The notes under the pieces are model-generated. The model saw only the letters and a list, made by a program, of their open reading frames with translations, did no database searches and had not been told where the DNA came from. A program made the translations under genes and the position numbers. A DNA stretch of 17,974 nucleotides from CAZEFK01 sp964511405 (GTDB lineage: Bacteria > Pseudomonadota > Alphaproteobacteria > Elsterales > Elsteraceae), in the NCBI GenBank assembly GCA_964511405.1, contig CAZEFK010000151.1, positions 1 to 17,974 on the forward strand, written 5' to 3'. This document shows positions 12,727-17,974 of the stretch, piece after piece (position 1 is the stretch's first letter; the number at the start of each line of letters is the position of its first letter).

Positions 12727-13686
12727 ATGGGCCTGTCCGTCGCCATCCAGATGGATCCGATCGAGACCATCAACATCGATGCGGATTCCACGTTCGTGCT
12801 GGCGCTGGAAGCGCAGCGGCGCGGCCATCGGCTGTACCATTACCTGGTCTCGGACCTGGCGCTGGCGGGCGGCCGGGTCACCGCCCAGGCGCGGTCGCTC
12901 GCGGTCCGGCGCGAGCATGGCAACCACCACAGCTTCGGCGCCGCCGAGCGCATCGACCTGGCCGACATGGACGTGGTCCTGATGCGCCAGGACCCACCCT
13001 TCGACATGGCCTACATCACGGCCACCCACATCCTGGAGCATGTCCATCCCCGGACGCTGGTGGTCAACGACCCGGTCCATGTGCGCAATGCGCCCGAGAA
13101 GCTGTTCGTCACCCACTTCCCCGAGCTGATGCCGCCGACGCTGATCACCAGCAGCCCCGGCGAGATCGCAGCGTTCCGGCGCCAATACCGGGACATCATC
13201 GTCAAGCCGCTGTTCGGCAATGGCGGCGCCGGCGTGTTCCACATCACGCCCGAGGACGAGAACCTGACCGCGCTGTTGGAGATGTTCACGCGGCTCGGGC
13301 GCGAGCCGGTGATCGTGCAGGCCTATCTGCCGGCGGTGCGCGCGGGCGACAAGCGGATCATCCTGATCGACGGCGAGCCGGCGGGCGCTGTGCTCCGCGT
13401 GCCGGCCCAGGGCGAGGCGCGCGCCAACCTCCATGTCGGCGGCAAGGCGACCAAGGCGGCGCTGACCGAGCGCGAGCGCGCGATCTGCGCCGCCATCGGC
13501 CCGGCGCTGCGCGAGCGCGGCCTGGTGTTCGTGGGCATCGACGTGATCGGCGACTACCTGACCGAAATCAACGTCACCTCGCCGACCGGCCTCCAGGAGA
13601 TCAACCGGCTGGACGGCGTTCAGCTCGAGGTCCAGCTGTGGGATGCCATCGAGCGCCGCCACGCGGCGTCGCGGGTGACGGCATGA
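12727..13686 (+). CDS. gshB: GshB, glutathione synthetase
   Basis: 319 aa, the normal length. It joins gamma-glutamylcysteine and glycine with ATP, the second step of glutathione synthesis. N-terminal domain: MGLSVAIQMDPIETINIDAD (1-20), the canonical family start, and MRQDPPFDMAYITAT (86-100). ATP-grasp domain: IVKPLFGNGGAGVF (158-171), the glycine-rich loop, GDKRIILIDGEPAGAVLR (207-224), and IDVIGDYLTEINVTSPTGLQ (271-290), which binds metal and substrate. The neighbourhood, downstream of rsmI and yraN, is the usual place of gshB in alphaproteobacteria. The stop overlaps the aroA start (ATGA), an unusual partner. Confidence 0.96.
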   Translation: MGLSVAIQMDPIETINIDADSTFVLALEAQRRGHRLYHYLVSDLALAGGRVTAQARSLAVRREHGNHHSFGAAERIDLADMDVVLMRQDPPFDMAYITATHILEHVHPRTLVVNDPVHVRNAPEKLFVTHFPELMPPTLITSSPGEIAAFRRQYRDIIVKPLFGNGGAGVFHITPEDENLTALLEMFTRLGREPVIVQAYLPAVRAGDKRIILIDGEPAGAVLRVPAQGEARANLHVGGKATKAALTERERAICAAIGPALRERGLVFVGIDVIGDYLTEINVTSPTGLQEINRLDGVQLEVQLWDAIERRHAASRVTA

Positions 13687-15005
13687 CCGCCCACGAAGAT
13701 GCCAGCCCCTGGTCGCGGTTGGGCGGAGTCGCCGCGGTCGACGTCCGGCCCTACCATGGCCGGCTGGACGCGGCCCTCGCCGTGCCCGGCAGCAAGAGCG
13801 TCAGCAACCGCGCCCTGATCCTCGCAGCCGTGGCCGACGGCCCGTGCCGGCTGGACGGGGTGCTGCGCAGCGACGACACCTATTGGGTGACCGACGCGCT
13901 GCGCCGCCTCGGCGCAACGGTCGAGGTCGAAGGCGACCGCTTCGCTATCGACGGCGGTGGCCTGCTGGCCGGCACGGCGCCGACCGAGGTCTTCCTGGGG
14001 GCCGCCGGCACGGCGGCGCGTTTCCTGCCGGGCGTGCTGGCGGCGCGGCGGGGCCCCACCACCCTGCGCGGGGGTGCCCAGCTGTCGGGCCGGCCGATCA
14101 CACCGCTGGTCGAGGCCCTGCGCACGCTGGGCGCGCGGATCGAGGGCGATCGGCTGCCGCTGTCGGTCGCCGGCGGCAGCCTGCCCGGCGGCGCGGTCAG
14201 CCTGTCCGGGCGGGTGTCCAGCCAGTTCATCTCGGGCGTCCTGATGGCCGCACCCCTGGCCCAGGCGCCTGTCACGGTCACGGTCGTCGACGAGATCGTT
14301 CAGAAGGACTATGTCGGGATCACGCTGACCTACATGGACCGGTTCGGCGTTGGCGTGGACGCCGATCCCGGCTTCCAGCGCTTCGCGGTGACGCCGCAGC
14401 GCTATCGCGCCGCCAGCCTGGCGCTGGAAGCCGACGCCTCGACCACCACCTATTTCACGGCCTTGGCGGCGGTGACCGGCGGCCGCGTCGCGGTGACCAA
14501 TCTCGGCACCGAGACCACCCAGCCCGACTATGGCTTCACCGACATCCTGGAGCGCATGGGCGCCCGGGTCGAGCGCACGGCCCACAGCACCACGGTGATC
14601 GGGCCGGAGCGCCTCAAGGGCGGCTTCGACATCGACATGAAGCCGCTGTCGGACGCCACCCTCACCCTGGCGGCGCTGGCGCCCTTCGCCGACGGGCCGA
14701 TCCACATCCATGGCGTCGCCCACATCCGCCACCATGAGAGCGACCGCATCGGGGTGATCTGCCGCCTGCTGTCCCAGCTCGGCGTGGCCGTCGAGGAGCG
14801 CCCTGACGGGCTGTCGGTCCATCCCGGCCGGCCGCGCTTCGGCGCGATCGACCCGCACAACGACCATCGCGTCGCCATGGCGATGTCGCTGGTCGGCCTG
14901 GCCGGCGACGGCGTGCGCATCACGCACCCCAACTGCGTGTCCAAGACCTGCCCGGACTATTTCGAGCTGCTGGCGGGTTTGGGGGTCGTCGTCACCCAAG
15001 CCTAG
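13683..15005 (+). CDS. aroA: AroA-type 3-phosphoshikimate 1-carboxyvinyltransferase (EPSP synthase)
   Basis: 440 aa from ATG 13683. EPSP synthase joins phosphoenolpyruvate to shikimate 3-phosphate in the shikimate pathway and is the target of glyphosate. Catalytic and binding positions, matched to E. coli numbering from memory, are present: PGSKSVSNRA with K38 (K22), R137 in SGRPI (R124), SSQ 179-181 (S169-Q171), D324 (D313), E352 and R355 in HESDR (E341, R344), R396 in NDHR (R386) and K421 in SKTCPDYF (K411). The LGNAGTAMRPL loop is LGAAGTAARFL here (105-115), so the Asn is Ala and the Pro is Phe; other families with functional enzymes also vary here. A longer open reading from 12486 is gshB read out of frame. 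Its TAG overlaps the TAG of the convergent oxidoreductase gene within CTAG. Confidence 0.92.
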   Translation: MTAHEDASPWSRLGGVAAVDVRPYHGRLDAALAVPGSKSVSNRALILAAVADGPCRLDGVLRSDDTYWVTDALRRLGATVEVEGDRFAIDGGGLLAGTAPTEVFLGAAGTAARFLPGVLAARRGPTTLRGGAQLSGRPITPLVEALRTLGARIEGDRLPLSVAGGSLPGGAVSLSGRVSSQFISGVLMAAPLAQAPVTVTVVDEIVQKDYVGITLTYMDRFGVGVDADPGFQRFAVTPQRYRAASLALEADASTTTYFTALAAVTGGRVAVTNLGTETTQPDYGFTDILERMGARVERTAHSTTVIGPERLKGGFDIDMKPLSDATLTLAALAPFADGPIHIHGVAHIRHHESDRIGVICRLLSQLGVAVEERPDGLSVHPGRPRFGAIDPHNDHRVAMAMSLVGLAGDGVRITHPNCVSKTCPDYFELLAGLGVVVTQA

Positions 15006-16093
15006 GCCGGCAGGTCGGGCCGCAGGACGGTCATCCGGAACGGGCCGCCGGTTGCGGCGGCGTGGGCGACGGCGTCGTTGGCACGGTCCAGGGCGAAGGC
15101 CGTGACCGCGAAGGCGGCCAGGTCCAGCAGACCGGAGCGGACCAGCGCGGCCAGCCGGACCGGGGCCTCGCGCGGGTACATCCATTGGCCGCGGACGGTG
15201 ATGTTGTTGCGCATGAGCCAGGGATAGGGCAGCGCCAACCCGGCCTCGCCAAGCATGCCGACGCCGCCCATCAGCACGACCCGGCCGTTGGGCCGGACCG
15301 CCATGGCGGCGGCCCGGACCGCTGTCGGGCTTGCAGCCGGCGGCAGCAGATCCAGAACGCAGTCGATCGGGCCTGGCGCCGCGCGCTGCATCGCCGCGCG
15401 GTCCTCGTCCTCGCGGCCGGTCAGCGCCAGGGTGCGGACGCGGGTGCCGAACCGGCGGTCCAGGTCCGCCAGCGCGGAAAGGTTGCGGCCCGGCGCCACG
15501 ACGCAGCCGGCGCCCATGGCCAGCCCGACCGCGACGGCGGCGCTGCCGAAATGCCCGGTGGCGCCGCTGACCAGCAGCGTCTCGCCCGGCTGCAGGCCGC
15601 CCGCGAGCAGGCCGCCATAGGGCACCAGGGCGATGCCCAGCGTGCACCAGCGGCCGGCGTCCGCGGCCTCGATCGCGCCGATCGGGGTGGCCGTCTCCAG
15701 GGGAATGCGCATTTGTTCGGCGTAAGCACCGTGGCGGTAGTGCTGTTGCAGGCGCCGGCCGCCGGGGCTGCGCGACGTCCAGCCTTGCAGCAGAATGTCG
15801 GGTGCCAGCGCGTCGTCGCGCGACCGCACGGTCGGGTCGCAATAGACCCAATCGCCCACGGCGAGGCGGGTGGCGTCGGGGCCGAGCGCGCGCACCCGCC
15901 CGACCCCGCCGGTCCCCGGCACGGCCGGCAGGTCGAGCATGTAGGGCCGGACGCCGCTGAAGACCTCATGGGCATAGGGCAGCACCGGTGCGGCGATCAC
16001 GTCGACGACCGCTTCGCCGGGTCCCGGCACCGGGTCGGGCAGCGTCTCGATCGCAAGGGACGATCCGAAGGCGGGAAGGATGGCGGCTTTCAT
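15002..16093 (-). CDS. MDR-family oxidoreductase (zinc-less alcohol dehydrogenase/quinone reductase-like)
   Basis: 363 aa. It has a medium-chain dehydrogenase/reductase layout: an N-terminal GroES-like domain (MKAAILPAFG... VPGPGEAVVDVIAAPVLP, and LPAVPGTGGVGRVRALGPDA at 55-74), then a Rossmann domain whose NAD(P) loop is SGATGHFGSAAVAVGLAMGA (176-195). The usual cysteine/histidine zinc ligands are not evident, so a zinc-independent NADPH-dependent reductase is likely; the substrate is unknown. ATG 16093 has GGGAG 7 bases upstream, and MKAAILPAFG is a typical family start. The open frame continues to 17134 but across the regulator gene, which is coincidental. It diverges from a XRE/MmyB-type regulator 78 bases away, a frequent arrangement for oxidoreductases controlled by that regulator type. 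Confidence 0.85.
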   Translation of the reverse strand: MKAAILPAFGSSLAIETLPDPVPGPGEAVVDVIAAPVLPYAHEVFSGVRPYMLDLPAVPGTGGVGRVRALGPDATRLAVGDWVYCDPTVRSRDDALAPDILLQGWTSRSPGGRRLQQHYRHGAYAEQMRIPLETATPIGAIEAADAGRWCTLGIALVPYGGLLAGGLQPGETLLVSGATGHFGSAAVAVGLAMGAGCVVAPGRNLSALADLDRRFGTRVRTLALTGREDEDRAAMQRAAPGPIDCVLDLLPPAASPTAVRAAAMAVRPNGRVVLMGGVGMLGEAGLALPYPWLMRNNITVRGQWMYPREAPVRLAALVRSGLLDLAAFAVTAFALDRANDAVAHAAATGGPFRMTVLRPDLPA

Positions 16094-16109
16094 GGTCGGT
16101 CTCCCAGTG

Positions 16110-16161
16110 GATGGTGACCATCTTGGCGATCCCATCGACGGACATTCAGACCTGGTATTAT
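16110..16161. promoter_or_regulatory. Divergent control region: palindrome and extended -10 element
   Basis: The 78-base gap between the oxidoreductase and its regulator holds a perfect palindrome GATGGT-G-ACCATC (16110-16122), a good operator candidate. A smaller CGAT-CCC-ATCG lies at 16127-16137. TGGTATTAT (16153-16161) looks like an extended -10 element for the plus-strand regulator gene. Its predicted transcription start, about 7 bases on, falls within a few bases of the GTG at 16172. The repeats are seen; factor binding is inferred. Confidence 0.4.
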
Positions 16162-16171
16162 CCTGGGATCC

Positions 16172-16966
16172 GTGAGTCCTCCCTCGACCGACCTTCGCCG
16201 GCATGAGCTTGGCGACTTCCTGCGCTCCCGCCGCGAGCGCCTGAGCGCAGAGGCCGCCGGGCTGCCGCCGCGGCGCCGGCGCCGGACTCCGGGCTTGCGG
16301 CGCGAGGAGGTGGCGGAGCTCGCGGGCATCGGCGTCGACTGGTACGTCCGCTTGGAGCAGGGTCGGCCGGTCAGCCCGTCCGCGGCCACCGTCGATGCCC
16401 TGGCGCGGGCGCTGCGCCTGGGCGCGGCCGACCATGCCCACCTGCGGGCGCTGGCACGCAGTGCCGATCGTCGCGCCTTCGTGCGCGAGCGGGTGCCGGA
16501 GGCGCTCCGGCGCATGCTCGACGGCCTGCCGAACCCGGCCTACATCACCGGACGGCGGTGGGACATCCTGGCCTGGAACGCGGCCGCGGCCGGGGTGTTC
16601 GGCGATTTCGGCCGAATGGCCGAGGACGCGCGCAACATCCTGATCTACATGCTGGCCGACCCTTGCGCCCGCCGGCTCTTCGGTGCGACCTGGGCCGACG
16701 AGAGCCGGCGCATGGTCGCGCAGTTCCGCGCCACCCACGACCTGTGGGCCGGCGACCCGGCGTTCCTCGACCTGCTGGAGCGACTGCGCCTGTTGTGTCC
16801 GGAGTTCCAGGGTTGGTGGGAGGGCCACGACATCCGGGGCGTCGTCGGCGGCCGCAAGCAGCTCCAGCATCCCGAGCTGGGCACGCTGCAGCTCGAATAC
16901 GCGACATTCCAGGCCAACGACGACCCGGCCCTGAAGCTGGTGATCTACACGCCCGCTCCGGTCTAG
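16172..16966 (+). CDS. XRE-family regulator with MmyB-type ligand-binding domain
   Basis: 264 aa from GTG 16172. The first 85 residues are a helix-turn-helix of the Xre class: HELGDFLRSRRERL (11-24), RTPGLRREEVAELAGIGVDW (38-57), YVRLEQGRPVSPSAATVDAL (58-77). RRTPGLRREEVA followed by WYxxLEQGR is diagnostic of regulators joined to a C-terminal MmyB-like domain (about 105-264), here including NPAYITGRRWDILAWNAAA, NILIYMLADP and the ending VIYTPAPV. The MmyB-like domain has a PAS-like fold thought to bind small hydrophobic ligands. Such regulators commonly repress a divergently transcribed oxidoreductase, as expected here. No ribosome-binding site precedes the start. Its TAG stop shares CTAG with the TAG of the convergent Lrp gene. 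Confidence 0.88.
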   Translation: MSPPSTDLRRHELGDFLRSRRERLSAEAAGLPPRRRRRTPGLRREEVAELAGIGVDWYVRLEQGRPVSPSAATVDALARALRLGAADHAHLRALARSADRRAFVRERVPEALRRMLDGLPNPAYITGRRWDILAWNAAAAGVFGDFGRMAEDARNILIYMLADPCARRLFGATWADESRRMVAQFRATHDLWAGDPAFLDLLERLRLLCPEFQGWWEGHDIRGVVGGRKQLQHPELGTLQLEYATFQANDDPALKLVIYTPAPV

Positions 16967-17436
16967 AACTCCAGCGGCGCCCCGTCGATCACCTCCTTCA
17001 TGACGAAGAACGTGCGGGTCTGGCGGACCCCGGGCAGGGCGATCAGCCGGCTGCCGTGGAGGCGGTTGAAATCCTCCATGTCGCGCACGCGGATCTTCAG
17101 GAAATAGTCGAAGTCGCCGGCCACCAGGTGGCAATCGAGCACGAAGCCGAGCTTGGCGATCGCCTGCTCGAACGCCGCGAAGCTCTCCGGCGTCGAGCGG
17201 TCCAGCACCACGCCGACCATCACCAGCGTCCCGCGCTCGACCCGGCGGGGCGCAACGATGGCCCGGACCTCGCTGATATAGCCGTCCTCGAACAGCCGCT
17301 GGGTCCGCCGGTGGCAGGTCGCCGGACTGACCGATACCAGCTGCGCCAGTTCGGCATTGCTCAGCCGCCCGTTCCGCTGCAGCAGCCGCAGGATCTTCAT
17401 ATCGATGCGGTCCGGTGGTTCGGAAGAGTCTTTCAT
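16963..17436 (-). CDS. acdR: Lrp/AsnC-family regulator, probable AcdR
   Basis: 157 aa. Layout: a helix-turn-helix at about residues 10-55 (DRIDMKILRLLQRNGRLSNA, then AQLVSVSPATCHRRTQRL), then the RAM ligand-binding domain (VMVGVVLDR, LDCHLVAGDFDYFLKIRVRD, ending VRQTRTFFVMKEV). The length is typical. Lrp-like proteins form octamers or hexadecamers that wrap DNA and respond to amino acids or related ligands. The gene is divergent from acdS with a 136-base gap, the arrangement known for AcdR, the activator of ACC deaminase in Pseudomonas and Azospirillum, so this is the probable role. The gene symbol rests on that position, not on a unique motif. A perfect inverted repeat in the gap is a likely binding site. 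Confidence 0.82.
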   Translation of the reverse strand: MKDSSEPPDRIDMKILRLLQRNGRLSNAELAQLVSVSPATCHRRTQRLFEDGYISEVRAIVAPRRVERGTLVMVGVVLDRSTPESFAAFEQAIAKLGFVLDCHLVAGDFDYFLKIRVRDMEDFNRLHGSRLIALPGVRQTRTFFVMKEVIDGAPLEF

Positions 17437-17456
17437 TTATCGGCTCACGGCTGATT

Positions 17457-17472
17457 CAGGATGCCTATCCTG
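17457..17472. promoter_or_regulatory. Perfect inverted repeat between acdR and acdS, candidate Lrp-type operator
   Basis: CAGGAT-GCCT-ATCCTG is perfectly symmetric over 16 bases, about the length of known Lrp-type boxes (15-16 bp with short arms and a variable centre). It lies 21 bases upstream of the acdR start and 100 bases upstream of acdS, where it could serve both genes. The symmetry is seen; the binding is inferred. Confidence 0.45.
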
Positions 17473-17572
17473 CCCGTAAGTCGAAGTCGGATCGAGCAAT
17501 TCAAGGCCGATCTTCGGAACCCTCTCTCAGTGCCACGCTGCTATGGTCGGGCAAACAGGAGCGAGGCTTCCC

Positions 17573-17974
17573 ATGCTGGAGAAATTCGAACGCTATCCCC
17601 TGACCTTCGGGCCGACGCCGGTGGAGAAGCTGGCGCGGCTCAGTGCCCATCTCGGCGGCGGCGTGGAGATCTGGGCCAAGCGCGACGACTGCAACTCGGG
17701 TCTGGCCTTCGGCGGCAACAAGCTGCGCAAGCTGGAATACATCGTGCCCGACGCCATTGCCGCCGGTGCCGACACCCTGGTGTCGATCGGCGGCGTGCAG
17801 TCCAACCACACCCGCATGGTGGCGGCCGTCGCGGCCAAGATCGGCATGAAGTGCCACCTGGTGCAGGAAAGCTGGGTGCCGCATGAGGACGCCGTCTACG
17901 ACCGGGTCGGCAACATCATGCTCAGCCGCATCATGGGCGCCGATGTGCGCCTGGTCGACGAGGGCTTCGACATC
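17573..17974 (+). CDS. acdS: AcdS, 1-aminocyclopropane-1-carboxylate (ACC) deaminase, 5' part
   Basis: 134 residues visible; the gene runs off the window end (full length is usually about 337). AcdS breaks ACC, the plant ethylene precursor, into ammonia and 2-oxobutanoate, letting root-associated bacteria use it as a nitrogen source and lower plant ethylene. The match is close: LEKFERYPLTFGPTPVEKL (2-20), KRDDCNSGLAFGGNKLRKLE (36-55) with K50 as the PLP lysine, DTLVSIGGVQSNHTRMVAAV, and VYDRVGNIMLSRIMGADVRL. The residues that separate ACC deaminase from D-cysteine desulfhydrase (a Glu and a Leu near the C-terminus) lie outside, so the call depends on overall likeness and on the divergent acdR. 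AGGAG lies 10 bases before the ATG. Confidence 0.88.
   Translation, partial: MLEKFERYPLTFGPTPVEKLARLSAHLGGGVEIWAKRDDCNSGLAFGGNKLRKLEYIVPDAIAAGADTLVSIGGVQSNHTRMVAAVAAKIGMKCHLVQESWVPHEDAVYDRVGNIMLSRIMGADVRLVDEGFDI

Noticed and set aside
12486..13682. Upstream extension of the aroA reading frame to 12486
   Set aside because: It runs through the inverted-repeat element and gshB out of frame. AroA homology begins just after ATG 13683.
13620..15851. 743-codon minus-strand open reading across aroA and part of the oxidoreductase
   Set aside because: Low-complexity arginine-rich translation, and the genes in the other frames have complete catalytic motifs.
16094..17134. Upstream extension of the oxidoreductase reading frame to 17134
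   Set aside because: It crosses the intact XRE/MmyB regulator gene. ATG 16093 has a good ribosome-binding site and a normal family start.

Overview
The window is about 18 kb of GC-rich, densely packed bacterial chromosome. Gene content and order point to an alphaproteobacterium, most likely of the Rhodospirillales/Azospirillum-like kind. The evidence is an mtaB-ftsY junction, an lpoA-like/rsmI/yraN/BON-lipoprotein/gshB block, frequent GTG starts, ATGA or GTGA overlaps between co-directional genes, and an acdR-acdS pair. Genus and species cannot be fixed from this sequence alone.

Layout. (1) 1-1133: the 3' end of a probable mtaB (tRNA methylthiotransferase) overlaps complete ftsY. (2) 1134-2337: an accessory patch. 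It holds the tails of two genes that have lost their 5' ends, an EamA-type exporter on the minus strand and an Lrp/AsnC regulator on the plus strand, joined head to head. They are followed by a lower-GC two-gene module (DUF4160-like plus DUF2442-like) that resembles a toxin-antitoxin pair. (3) 2353-5412: a NUDIX hydrolase (minus), a DEAD-box RNA helicase (plus), and a minus-strand pair encoding an acyl-carrier-like protein without the usual serine and a two-domain dimeric-barrel (EthD-like) protein. (4) 5594-8348: a class I PLP aminotransferase followed after 4 bases by a TPR-methyltransferase. (5) 8314-12418: an LpoA/LppC-type lipoprotein diverges from rsmI-yraN-BON lipoprotein-SirB1-like. 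This resembles the E. coli yraL-yraM-yraN-yraP neighbourhood and joins cell-envelope and ribosome-maintenance functions. (6) 12419-12726: a gene-free stretch holding a 138-bp element with long terminal inverted repeats. (7) 12727-15005: gshB and an aroA-type EPSP synthase, overlapping by ATGA. (8) 15002-16966: an MDR-family oxidoreductase diverging from a XRE/MmyB-type regulator that probably controls it. (9) 16963-17974: an Lrp-type regulator (acdR-like) diverging from acdS (ACC deaminase), which is cut by the window end.

Most of the window is ordinary core genome. The parts deserving a second look are the double-truncation scar with its lower-GC module (1134-2337), the serine-less ACP/EthD-like operon (4358-5412), the gshB-aroA coupling, the palindromic element at 12474-12611, the 5' overlap of the divergent lpoA-like and rsmI genes, and a perfect 16-bp inverted repeat between acdR and acdS. 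No clear new defence or biosynthetic system is visible. The nearest candidates are the DUF4160/DUF2442 pair and the ACP-like/EthD-like pair. No rRNA, tRNA, CRISPR array or intact insertion sequence was seen.
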